Assembly: GCA_021234155.1 (NCBI GenBank) | Contig: JAJEKV010000049.1 | Location: 4,123,487-4,187,486 of the forward strand | Direction: 5' to 3' | DNA length: 64,000 nt | Source: Isoetes taiwanensis | Taxonomy: Eukaryota > Streptophyta > Lycopodiopsida > Isoetales > Isoetaceae | Shown: piece after piece, positions 32,594 to 41,420 of the stretch | How positions within the stretch are numbered: position 1 is the first letter of the stretch | Layout: the number at the start of each line of letters is the position of its first letter | Notes under the pieces: generated by a model | Databases searched by the model: none | Seen by the model: only the letters and a program-made list of their open reading frames with translations | Told to the model about the DNA's origin: nothing | Program-made: the position numbers and the translations under genes

Positions 32594-32639
32594 CCCTAAC
32601 CCTAACCCTAACCCTAACCCTAACCCTAACCCTAACCCT
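32594..32639. repeat. Telomere-like (CCCTAA)7 array
   Basis: Seven perfect CCCTAA units plus CCCT. This is the six-base TTAGGG type, not the seven-base TTTAGGG typical of most land plants. It is an internal array, not a chromosome end, since unrelated sequence continues on both sides. Confidence 0.95.
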
Positions 32640-32944
32640 GGAATGTACGGACAAATCTCCCCACAACGGCTGTGTCCTCTTTCATAATCGACAACGGCTA
32701 CTTGAGTTCAAAAGTGGCTTGATTGCCTTTACCGCTCTTAAACATCTTGTTTTCGTCGTTTGCTTCGCCATGGATTGTTATGTGAAGTTCCTCGGAATGG
32801 TATGCATCCGCCCCTCATGACAACGAGGAAGTTTGCGCCCGACTGCGATTTATCCGTTTCTATTGCAAGGAGTTGGACATCATGGCAAACAAAGAGCGAG
32901 CTTGATGCTATCGCGAGGTTGCCTTAGCTTTCACCCGGACCGCT
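32640..32944. other. Leader region of the acidic ORF
   Basis: Short frames only. A plus reading with ATG at 32771 and 32833 may be an upstream exon of the following gene. Confidence 0.35.
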
Positions 32945-33679
32945 TTGGTCTCGCCAAGACGCCCTTTGCAGATGTCCCTCGGCTCGTGGATTCCAAAACC
33001 AGCTCTAGAGGAGGCGGCTTCCCATTTGCAAACAGGGAAGATGTTTTTTCAAGAATGCCAAGAACGGGCTCCTCCTGGCTGCGTCCTTGTGCTTAAGAAG
33101 GTATCTTATTTCTCTTTGCCGTTTGCATTTGCTAGTTATTGCATTCTGCTCCGCCAAACCGAAGATACACTGGAAACAATGAAATCTTTAAGCCAAGGGG
33201 GGTCAGTTATGTGTGATGATGCTGACTATGACGTAGAAATGGAGATAGATCTACAAGAAGAAGAGGAAGAATGTAGGAGTTTTAGCTTCGACGCACTAGC
33301 TTTGGGTGAACCAGAGGAGGGAGATGATTCTGAAGGTGATGAGGATGGGGATGAGAGTGAAAAGAAGTTGTCTGACATAACGCCAATTTTAGTGGAAGGC
33401 AAAGAATACCTATTGCTAAGTGATATACTGAGGAACCCGTCTTTGTTACGAATGTGTGCTAGGGAAGACGAGCTTATCAGTACCTTGGCCGAATGGGTAA
33501 ACTTAGGCCTAGATTTTGAAGAGGACTTGGACAAAGAGATGTTTGAAGTGTCTAATTATACCGGCAATGCTATAAAGCTTAAAGAAGCCTATGAGAGGCT
33601 GGAGTCTCGATTTGCTCAAGATGAGGCGAATCTACCAACGGAAGAAGAATTCCAGCTCTCGCGGCAAAGCCGCCAATAG
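32945..33679 (+). CDS. Acidic protein of unknown function
   Basis: The longest uninterrupted frame of the 17-kb element (244 residues). The middle is strongly acidic (DLQEEEEECRSFSF, DDSEGDEDGDESEKK). A more ordered end follows: YLLLSDILRNPSLLRMCARE, TLAEWVNLGLDFEEDL, LKEAYERLESRF. A possible short intron starts at GTATCT near 33102. No known family recognised. The acid tract would suit a nuclear or chromatin-associated protein, which is inference only. Confidence 0.55.
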   Translation: MVSPRRPLQMSLGSWIPKPALEEAASHLQTGKMFFQECQERAPPGCVLVLKKVSYFSLPFAFASYCILLRQTEDTLETMKSLSQGGSVMCDDADYDVEMEIDLQEEEEECRSFSFDALALGEPEEGDDSEGDEDGDESEKKLSDITPILVEGKEYLLLSDILRNPSLLRMCAREDELISTLAEWVNLGLDFEEDLDKEMFEVSNYTGNAIKLKEAYERLESRFAQDEANLPTEEEFQLSRQSRQ

Positions 33680-33778
33680 GATCTGAGGTTTGGCGTGCCC
33701 CCTACAAATCAATCAATGCAAAGATAAGCCCGGGTAGATGAGGATAAATGTGAAGAAGATAAGCTTGAGGGTTCTTAT

Positions 33779-34172
33779 TTGTGGGAAGTAGATGATTTTT
33801 CTTGCCGACATGCACGCGGGGACGGGGAAAGATTGAAGGACTCTACATTGTTACGATATATCTCAAGATTCGTTAATGGGGAGATAATCGTCTTCAGCAG
33901 AACTTTCAGTCCAAAAGGTGCGAGTTTGTCTATTACATCCGTGCATTATGCATGTTGGGAACCATTCCCAATTGGCATCAAACACTGAAAGGGTGATAGC
34001 AATTCGGCGGGATGTTGTGCTACAATATTTTGACGACCAAGCCGGTCTGCGGGCGAGCAATATGTTAAATTTTTTAGCTGCTGGCTTGACTCACCCAAGG
34101 TTGGAAGCTCGGGTCGATAACATGGAAGTCATTGTCTTGTTGGATCGGTCGCGAGGGATTGAAAGAGCATGA
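33779..34172 (+). pseudogene. Unknown gene fragment, frame-shifted
   Basis: Two overlapping frames, LLRYISRFVNGEIIVFSRTF (33779-33988) and VVLQYFDDQAGLRASNMLNF (33918-34172), look like halves of one product following the acidic ORF, perhaps its continuation. No domain recognised. Confidence 0.4.
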
Positions 34173-34293
34173 AATTGACGACGAAGCTTGAGAAATTGGA
34201 AGTTATATATTTTCCAACTTGTATCAATAAAATTATTTATGTACAGATTGTCCTTCAGAAATTCCTAATAAAAATTATTTTATTTGTATTTAT

Positions 34294-34357
34294 TCACATC
34301 ACGCGAAATACATCAGTCGAATTTTCTGTCATATCTAGGTTTTCGCGTCGTGTGATA
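34294..34357. repeat. Palindrome P3
   Basis: 64 bp, TCACATCACGCGAAA to TTTTCGCGTCGTGTGATATC; closes the unit with the acidic ORF. Confidence 0.75.
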
Positions 34358-34412
34358 TCTATCTCGAAGAAATGAAATATTATTGGAAAAAAACAATTAA
34401 TTTATTTATTCC

Positions 34413-34442
34413 TCACACGACGCGAGAAGCAACTCGTGTGAC
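34413..34442. repeat. Short palindrome P4 before unit A promoter
   Basis: TCACACGACGCG and CTCGTGTGA surround an 8-9 bp loop. It stands about 7 bp before the TATA box of unit A. An equivalent stands before unit B (P6). Confidence 0.65.
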
Positions 34443-34448
34443 TCATGT

Positions 34449-34457
34449 TATAAATAG
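34449..34457 (+). promoter_or_regulatory. TATA box of unit A
   Basis: TATAAATAG followed by AAGACC, 93 bp before ATG 34542. The same TATAAATAGAAGACC stands at 35335 before unit B. Confidence 0.65.
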
Positions 34458-34541
34458 AAGACCGATGTCCACGCTGACCTCCGATCCTTCGCCTTCTGCT
34501 CATCTTCTACTTCCGGCTTCCGCCTTCCACCTTCTGCTCCG

Positions 34542-34931
34542 ATGGCATCATCATCTTCCTCTAGCAAGCGACCACGCCAAGATAGCACTCCCCAGCGCCC
34601 AGAGCTGCCCGTGGACATCACCCTTGCAGTGGTGATGAAGAGATTCAAGGAGATCCATGATGAAAACAACCGTCTCGTCGCCGAGAACAATGGTCGACAG
34701 ATTAGCCTTTAGGAGGGCTGCTGCCGACGAGCCAGACGTTGAGCTCGTGGAAACATTCGCCATGTACCAAGAGGCGGCGAGCCGCGAGGGCGAGGCGGTT
34801 GAAACTGCTCACATGATTTTCGCGGGCCTTAGAAGATATGGAGAAGAAGCTCCGAGTCCGCGGAGGATGAGAACGCGAGCCTTACGGTTGCGGGACATGA
34901 AAATCAGCTAGAGGATCATGAAGATACCTAG
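34542..34931 (+). pseudogene. Unit A: MAS-type basic/coiled-coil protein
   Basis: ATG 34542 gives MASSSSSSKRPRQDSTPQRP, then ELPVDITLAVVMKRFKEIHD and ENNRLVAEN, before a TAG at 34710. A second frame continues with DVELVETFAMYQEAASREGE, EAVETAHMIFAGL, and a third ends GHENQLEDHEDT at 34929. The whole would be about 125 residues: a basic nuclear-signal-like head followed by a coiled coil, slightly like a bZIP but without its basic-region signature. Paralogues are at 35431, 39803 and 40667. Palindrome P5 follows. Confidence 0.6.
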
Positions 34932-35029
34932 CCGTTGTATCTATCTATTTTTGCTTCAAAGAAAAGTTTTCTCTATTTTTTGCTTCTATCTATCCTCTTG
35001 TTCCAATGTATGTTATGTTTTATTAAAAT

Positions 35030-35094
35030 ATCACACGACGCGAAATGCCTTGCTTGCAATTAGGTAGCAATCAATGGATTTCGCGTCGTATGAT
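35030..35094. repeat. Palindrome P5
   Basis: 65 bp, ATCACACGACGCGAAATGCC to GGATTTCGCGTCGTATGAT. Its loop TTGCAATTAGGTAGCAATCA is almost identical to that of P7, showing that unit A and unit B duplicated together with their palindrome. Confidence 0.9.
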
Positions 35095-35251
35095 CTCCAT
35101 GCGATTCTATTTTGCTTCAATGAGAAGTTCTATCTTTAGTTATGTATCGGTAAAATTACTTATGTATAGATTGTATCACGAAATTATCAATAAAAATTAT
35201 CACACGAGCTTTCGCGGAAAAGGCGTTAGAAGAAGTAACGGTCCTTTTTCC

Positions 35252-35310
35252 TCACACGACGCCAGAAGTAACGGTCCATTTTCGACCCACGGCATCCTTC
35301 GCCGTGTGAC
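35252..35310. repeat. Palindrome P6 before unit B promoter
   Basis: 59 bp, CTCACACGACGCCAGAAG to CTTCGCCGTGTGAC, 25 bp before the unit B TATA box. A further half-arm ATCACACGAGCTTTCGCGG lies at 35199, and AGAAGTAACGGTCC is directly repeated at 35230 and 35265. Confidence 0.75.
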
Positions 35311-35334
35311 TCAAGCTACTACTGAAATCCCTGT

Positions 35335-35343
35335 TATAAATAG
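35335..35343 (+). promoter_or_regulatory. TATA box of unit B
   Basis: TATAAATAG with the same AAGACC context as unit A, 96 bp before ATG 35431. Confidence 0.65.
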
Positions 35344-35430
35344 AAGACCTTCTATCTTGCCCCGACCTCGATCCTCTTCCTCCTTAGCCTTACGCTCATC
35401 TTCTCGCCTTCGCCTTAGCCTTCTCCTCCG

Positions 35431-35507
35431 ATGGCATCATCATCCTCCTCCAGCAAGCGACCGCGCCCAGAGCTGCCCGCGGACATCACCCTTGCTGTGG
35501 TGATGAA
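35431..35507 (+). pseudogene. Unit B gene, 5' part (split)
   Basis: MASSSSSSKRPRPELPADIT then LAVVM, almost identical to unit A but lacking QDSTPQR. It stops at 35507 where the 3.4-kb insertion begins. The continuation is at 38907. Confidence 0.75.
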
Positions 35508-36765
35508 CAATGCTTCTCCATACCTATTGCTAGCAAATCTTTATGCATCTCATACGGAGTTATGTGATGCAACAGACTTTCCTAACGTGGTACAAGGCCA
35601 CCTATCAACTGAGTATGCAATGTAAAATCTGGTGAAACTATTGCATTGCTTGCCTTTTTTGTGCTTCATATTCCAATGGTTGCTAATGTTTACAAAGCAT
35701 ACTTGTTATGGTAGTGTAGTATTATGGTAGTGTAGTATGTAATAAGATTTAACATTCTTCAAAAGCATTTTGAAGAAATCTATTTTGGAAGTATATATTC
35801 ATGTGATACTTTATGTTCAATCTTACACGCTTGCAAAGATATACATGGGCAGACATAATGGAGGAGTATGCTTTGTTAGGGCCCGAAGGGCCCAAAAATT
35901 TTTTCCATATAACAAACAACACATAACTACCATCAATATTAATTAACACAAACCATTGCATTTAACCATTTAAATTAAAATCCCCCTGAAACCCCCTTTG
36001 GTTTGGGTGCATATTCACACGGGGGGTGACGTAGGGCAGCGAGAGCCCCTAAAATTATATTTCGCATGTACGAAATCAACACCATGTAGTATATTACCTC
36101 AAATCTTATAGTATTTTGCAAATCTTGTTACACAGTATAGCAAATTTTGTACATGGATACCCCACAAACGAGGAACTTTATATACGGTGTAGATTAAGGA
36201 ATAAAGGGTGAATATGCCTATCCAACAGCTCTCGATGCCCGGAGTCACCCCCGTGTGAATATGCACCCAAACCAAAGGGGGTTTCAGGGGGATTTTAATT
36301 TAAATGGTTAAATGCAATGGTTTGTGTTAATTAATATTGATGGTAGTTATGTGTTGTTTGTTATATGGAAAAAATTTTTGGGCCCTTCGGGCCCTAACAA
36401 AGCATACTCCTCCATTATGTCTGCCCATGTATATCTTTGCAAGCGTGTAAGATTGAACATAAAGTATCACATGAATATATACTTCCAAAATAGATTTCTT
36501 CAAAATGCTTTTGAAGAATGTTAAATCTTATTACATACTACACTACCATAATACTACACTACCATAACAAGTATGCTTTGTAAACATTAGCAACCATTGG
36601 AATATGAAGCACAAAAAAGGCAAGCAATGCAATAGTTTCACCAGATTTTACATTGCATACTAAGTTGATAGGTGGCCTTGTACCACGTTAGGAAAGTCTG
36701 TTGCATCACATAACTCCGTATGAGATGCATAAAGATTTGCTAGCAATAGGTATGGAGAAGCATTG
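35508..36765. repeat. Foldback element with about 520-bp inverted arms
   Basis: Arm 35508-36030 is repeated inverted at 36243-36765 with almost no differences; a 70-codon frame appears identically in both. The spacer of about 210 bp (36031-36242) is unique. The arm ends carry a piece of PPR coding sequence. Near identity means recent duplication, ongoing conversion, or an assembly palindrome. Confidence 0.92.
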
Positions 36766-37276
36766 CATCGTATAATTCCGTACCAGATGCATAACAATTT
36801 GGTGGCAATACATATGGAGAAGCATTGTCTGGATGCAATTGAGATTGAGATTTGAAAAAAAAGCATTTGCTTTATCCAACCATATAGCCTGTATGAGAAG
36901 ATCAATTATGCAGTTGCAGTGCTCCAGTACTGGAATTATTCCATGATCTTCCCACATGGTTATGAGATTTTAACAACCTTCATCCTAAAGCATGCAAAAA
37001 TCAGCCTAACACAGAAAGCATCCTAAGCCTTCATCACATCGCAATCATTGTTAAGTCATGTCGGTGAATGTTCTTAAAAAGTATAATAGCATCCTCTACA
37101 CTTACAGATCTGGCATACATACTGATCAGTGCAAACCAAAACAACCCAGGAAACTCTAAGAGAAATGTCAATTTTGAAAAGCATACAACATTGAAGTTGT
37201 CACCATTGGAAAGCGCAATGGAGCACAATGATCTCTGTATGAAAATAGACAACACACGGGCCAATCTCTGCAGCAA
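36700..37276 (-). pseudogene. PPR protein fragment
   Basis: The minus strand reads ALISMYARSVSVEDAIILFK (37276-37034, Met-frame 37276) and, in another frame, GIIPVLEHCNCIIDLLIQA with KANAFF. These are typical PPR repeat and E-tail pieces of plant organelle RNA-processing factors. Stops and frame breaks show a pseudogene. Confidence 0.75.
36704..36827. repeat. 62-bp tandem duplication in the PPR fragment
   Basis: Two diverged 62-bp copies, 36704-36765 and 36766-36827, each ending TATGGAGAAGCATTG. The right arm of the foldback ends exactly at the boundary between them. Confidence 0.85.
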
Positions 37277-37739
37277 ATCTCATCACTGCACTGCAATGTC
37301 TGAAGTCTCATCATTTTTCTGCTGAGCAAAAACCCCTGTTTCGAGCAAGCCTTGTAGAAGTTAAATAGGGCAAAAAATGATGGATCCACGAATATACTTT
37401 GGATGTTCATGCAGTACCTGAACTTGCAATTCTGAGGTTGGAAGTATGGGAAGCTGATGGCATTAGCAGGCATGATTTTGTTGGCCAAGCTTGCTTTCAC
37501 GTGTAAGAGCTTCGAAATGGTATCGAGGGAGATGCGAGTCCTTTTTCCGTTCTAGGGCTTTTACCGACTCTTTTGATGTTTGCCGGACCCATCTTCTTCA
37601 ACCGTCACTAACTAAAAACAAAAGGATTAACAAAAACAGAGGCCGCATCAAAGGCACTTCAAGAAGATGAATTCAATAATTTTGATTCCATTCTCAGTAA
37701 AAAAAAACTGGTCATTTAATACAGTAGAAATGTTGTAAT

Positions 37740-38545
37740 GGACCTTTGACTATTAACAGTAGAAAGAGATCTGTAGTAATTTTCTATAGCCAGAAATTTA
37801 AAGCATCTCGAGATATGGAATAATCTACGTGCACTGGCATTGCAATCTAGTCTTAACAACATCAAGAGGAGTTGTGACGGCACTTGCAAGAGCTCCGGTG
37901 CCTCCGGCGACCAAGTGAGTGAGAAAAAGATCTTCAACAGAGTGCTCTTGAGTAACATCAATAAGGACCTTTTTTGCAGCCTCATATGCTGCAAAATGGA
38001 CTCCTGTGAAGGGAACATTCATCAAAAGAGTGGTTTTATAAGAAGCATAAAATGGCTTAAAACCCTCTTCTTTGAGGGTTCTTTGACACGATCCAAAACA
38101 CTGAATAAGGGCTACTCTTAAAGCTGCAATCTCTGCTTAACCACATCCATGGGGTTAAAAACAAAGTATCACTCGCCACGGTTGTACAGGCACCGGCTGA
38201 CCATGTGAGCTAGAGGCTGGTGCCCTTCTCTGTCGATTCAAACCTTCTTTTACATACCTCATAAGCGGCAAAATAGGCTGAGATGTGAAGGCCCCGCTCC
38301 TAGAACCATAGCTCCAACTCCTGTCGGACCAAGCGGCCCTTCATATTTCATCACGAAGCAAAAGCCTTTGAAATATTATGAAGTGGAGCAGATGCAGAGC
38401 CACATGGTGATGAGATCATCTGTAACCTTGTTTTCAAGGTGTCTACAGGATACATTGCTACATGTTCCACCACACCTGCCACAGATATAGCCCAAAATCC
38501 GAAGCCATATTGCTCGATTTCACTTCTGCCTCCATCTTTTTTCAA
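37740..38545 (-). pseudogene. Mitoferrin-like mitochondrial carrier, intronless pseudogene
   Basis: All three carrier repeats are recognisable in three frames. First VAGVVEHVAMYPVDTLKTRL (PxDxxKxR signature) at 38545-38351; then ASDTLF with PMDVVK near 38150; then MNVPFTGVHFAAYEAAKKVL and ASAVTTPLDVVKTRLQ at 38025-37825. VEH.AM.PVDT and MN.PF..VHF are mitoferrin (mitochondrial iron importer) features. No introns separate the repeats, which suggests a retrocopy, although I see no poly(A). Confidence 0.82.
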
Positions 38546-38906
38546 ATCTTTGATTTCATCTGCATTCTGGTAGCCTCCTTCTTTCGAGATCCCTTACAGC
38601 AGAAATCATAACCCAGAGACCTAATTTTCGAGGAAACAGGAACCCTAAAATGAGTTGCTCGAGCTTTGCATGTCGAGCAAAATAAAATGTAATAAGAAAA
38701 TTAGAACTTAACGGAAAAATATATGATATATGGGTCTACACTATTGAAAAGAGGCATTAGAATTAATTCAAGCGTATGCAAATAAAATGCGCACTCTAGA
38801 TGTACTAATTAGTAGGCCTTGTGCAATACGCCCATCAAATCATATAAAAACCATTGGAAAAACCGTACAAAAATACAAAAAAAACCCCCTGTTATTATGC
38901 TACATA

Positions 38907-39190
38907 TTTCAAGGAGGTTCACGATTTAAAAACGGTAGATCTCGTCGTCGAGAAGATGGAGGCGGTGGACGGGTTAGAATTCACGAGGGGCTGCTTTGCA
39001 TGGCGAGACCTTGAGCTCGCGGCAACATTAACCAGTACCGAGAGGCCAATAGCGAGGGTAGGGTCGGCGGTTTTAAGCGCACACAATATTTTCACGCGCT
39101 AGAAGATATGGAGAAGAAGCTTGTTGCGGAGGATGAGAACGCAGCTTTACGGCTTCAGCTACAGGATCATGAAGATCCGTAGCCATTGTA
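38907..39190 (+). pseudogene. Unit B gene, 3' part
   Basis: TTCAAGGAGGTTCACGATTT aligns with unit A TTCAAGGAGATCCATGATGA, continuing the KEIHD coiled-coil reading. The end ENAALRLQLQDHEDP matches the unit A tail (ENQLEDHEDT). Frames are again broken. The 3' flank and P7 follow in the same layout as unit A. Confidence 0.65.
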
Positions 39191-39268
39191 TATATATTTT
39201 TTGTTTCAAAGAAAAATTTGCTATGTTTCTTGCTTCTATCTGTTTCTCTTGTTTTGTTTTATTAAAAG

Positions 39269-39335
39269 ATCACCGACGACGAAATGCCATTCTTGCAATT
39301 AGGTAGCAATCAATGGATTTGGCGTCGTTATGATC
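39269..39335. repeat. Palindrome P7
   Basis: 67 bp, GATCACCGACGACGAAATGCC-type left arm and GGATTTGGCGTCGTTATGATC-type right arm. The loop is shared with P5. Confidence 0.88.
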
Positions 39336-39705
39336 TCCACAACGCACACCTCGTTGTATGTATAAATTCCTAATTTATTAATGGAAAAGTATATGTAACA
39401 CAAATATCTAGCTAGATTATGTGATAACTTGCGGGTAAATCACGAATTTGCATGTGGATGACAACGTCTATTCACATCGTGGCTTACGGATGACAACGTC
39501 ATGCCAAGGGCGTGGCATCTTGTTGCCACAATAACAACTTGTCTTTTTATGCGGCCTGCATACGATGCGGCTGGGATATGCCGGATCCCATGATGCGAAC
39601 ATAGGCTACCGTTGCCTAATTGCATGCTATAATTTAAGCCTCGTGGGATTATTACACAACTTTATAAATTTTTGCGAAAGTAGATTCCAATGTATCTCTA
39701 GTTTC

Positions 39706-39714
39706 TATATAAAG
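39706..39714 (+). promoter_or_regulatory. TATA box of unit C
   Basis: TATATAAAG followed by CGTC, 97 bp before ATG 39803. Confidence 0.55.
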
Positions 39715-39802
39715 CGTCAGAGGCCTTTGTCTTCTCCTATCCGCCATCTCTGTTTACCACATCCAGCCCTCGACCATCTCTCCTGTTCTCCCATCACTTT
39801 CA

Positions 39803-40235
39803 ATGGCCTCGGCTCCGGTTCCATCCCTGCGAGAGATCTTGTCTCAAGTTTTGGTCAAGGAAATTCGAACATTCGTCTTTGGCGGAGGAACGGATCCGCC
39901 TTCTAAAAGAAAAGAATGATGAAGGCGTCGCCAAGGCTAAACGGTTGCGGCGAGAGGAAAAGGCCGCCTTCTGAGGAGGTGATTTTAGTCTTGGCGACAA
40001 TCACTGGCTGCCTTAGACCGCGCAATTGCGGCGCCATGAGATATAACCTCAAGAGAGGCTTAGGGCGCAATCGAAGCGGGAGAGGCTGCCCGAGCTCAAC
40101 TTCGATGGCGGGGAAGATAAGGTTGCGGAATATGAGAACGTGGTTGGGAGGCGGCAATCATGTTGGAGGAGCGAGAAAAAATTATCAACGCCCTCCGGGA
40201 AGAGCTTGCCCGGCGATCATAGGCATCGGGCTCCT
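39803..40235 (+). pseudogene. Unit C: MAS-type coiled-coil protein
   Basis: ATG 39803: MASAPVPSLREILSQVLVKE, then in the next frame EERIRLLKEKNDEGVAKAKR and LRREEKAAF, and a tail in yet another frame. The architecture (MAS start, short head, charged coiled coil, TATA about 97 bp upstream, palindrome downstream) matches units A, B and D, but residue identity to them is low. It may be a distant paralogue. Confidence 0.45.
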
Positions 40236-40370
40236 CCTAGAGGGGCCCTTTTTTTTAATGTTTGTAATGGTTTTATTTCTGAATGGGAAAAGTTTTTTGA
40301 CAAATGTCTTAGAATATTACGTTTCCTATTTTTAATTTTCAATATCCGTGGTAGAGAGAATGACAAGGCA

Positions 40371-40438
40371 GATCACCGCGGCGAAACCCTTCATAGGGTT
40401 ACAAAGCTTCGTGTGCGATTTCAGCGATGGTGTGATAT
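40371..40438. repeat. Palindrome P8
   Basis: 68 bp, GATCACCGCGGCGAAACCC to GATTTCAGCGATGGTGTGATATC; a weaker version of the common arms. Confidence 0.7.
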
Positions 40439-40575
40439 CTGATCGCGATTAGAATAGTTATTAATGTGTTCCGGTGAGACGGTACCATTAATGTGTTCTA
40501 GCGGACGGTAAGCGAGAATCCATTTCGACGCGTCGCGGCGGCCGTGAGTGTGTTTAATATGTTCAAGCTAATATG

Positions 40576-40582
40576 TATAAAT
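40576..40582 (+). promoter_or_regulatory. TATA box of unit D
   Basis: TATAAAT, 91 bp before ATG 40667. Confidence 0.5.
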
Positions 40583-40666
40583 TGAGGTCCTTGCATTGTG
40601 CTCCTTCCCGGTTAGAGTCTTTTCTCCTCACTTCTATAATCTTAACGTCCCTCCCATTTGTCATCT

Positions 40667-41130
40667 ATGGCCTCCACATCCTCAACGTGATAAGGGAAAG
40701 CGCAAGAGGATAGAACTCCCTTCGACATAGTGTTGGGTGTTCTAATGAAGAGGTTGAAGGAGCAAGATGATCTTCTAAAGGAAAACGCCGTTACAATTCA
40801 GCGAGAAAGAAGAAGAGAATGAATTCAACCTTCTCATGCTTCGTAGCCAGGGGAGAGGCAAATCAGGCGGTTGAATAGAAAGACGGGATGACATGCCCCA
40901 ACAAGCTGACTTGAGGTGGTTATGGCGGCAACGACACGGATGCTAATTGAGGCGAGAAGAACACACGTTGTGCTATTGGGGACGGGGGGCGGGACATGTA
41001 CAAAGAGATGGTGGGACAGATTGGAGGAACGTTTGGATAGGGTGATTGCTCGCTTGAGGGGAAGAGATGAAGGCGAAGGCGAGGGCCGGAGCTGATGATG
41101 ATGATGAAGATAATGAAGAAGAGCTCGCCT
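40667..41130 (+). pseudogene. Unit D: MAS-type basic/coiled-coil protein
   Basis: ATG 40667 MASTSST is followed by a break. The next frame then reads GKRKRIELPFDIVLGVLMKR then LKEQDDLLKENAVTIQRE. It aligns with unit A KRPR...ELPVDITLAVVMKRFKEIHDENNRLVAEN: the shared pattern is KR.R..ELP.DI.L.V.MKR.KE..D. The tail is in further frames and ends in an Asp/Glu run (GADDDDEDNEEE). Clearly the same family as A and B. Confidence 0.65.
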
Positions 41131-41301
41131 TTGGAGCAACAATGAGTCGTTGTATTTTGTTTTTCAATGTAACATCTTTCACAACTTTAATCAAAAGTAA
41201 CCCTTTTTATTATTATCTTGTAAAGCTTCACCGGACGCGAAGCCACATAAATGCAAGCAATAGCGAACTCCCTTGTTTGCGCCCAGGTATGATACAAATA
41301 A

Positions 41302-41368
41302 GATCACGACGGCGAAGCTTACGGTTGTGCAAACAAGGTTGGAGGCAAGTACTTGGCGTCGTGTGAAC
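41302..41368. repeat. Palindrome P9
   Basis: 67 bp, GATCACGACGGCGAAGC to CTTGGCGTCGTGTGAAC. A related half-arm pair lies just upstream at 41229-41279 (CGGACGCGAAGCC, AGCGAACTCC). Confidence 0.75.
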
Positions 41369-41420
41369 ATGCTACACATTACAAGTATACTTTCTTGATT
41401 CTTTGTCTCTTAGATCTCCA

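Larger units (their letters stand above)
35508..38906. mobile_element. 3.4-kb secondary insertion (foldback + PPR + mitoferrin pseudogene)
   Basis: This splits unit B. Unit A reads continuously through the equivalent point (VVMKRFKEIHD), and the right flank resumes at TTCAAGGAGG (38907). It holds a 1.26-kb foldback repeat, a PPR fragment and a mitoferrin-like pseudogene, all minus-oriented. No target duplication seen. It may be one mobile piece of captured host DNA or several events. Confidence 0.65.

Noticed and set aside
32594-32639. Chromosome end
   Set aside because: The array is only 46 bp and unrelated sequence continues on both sides.
32436-32666. Open frame with a VR repeat
   Set aside because: It is translation of the CCCTAA array.
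37740-38545. Functional mitochondrial carrier gene
   Set aside because: The three repeats are in different frames with stops.
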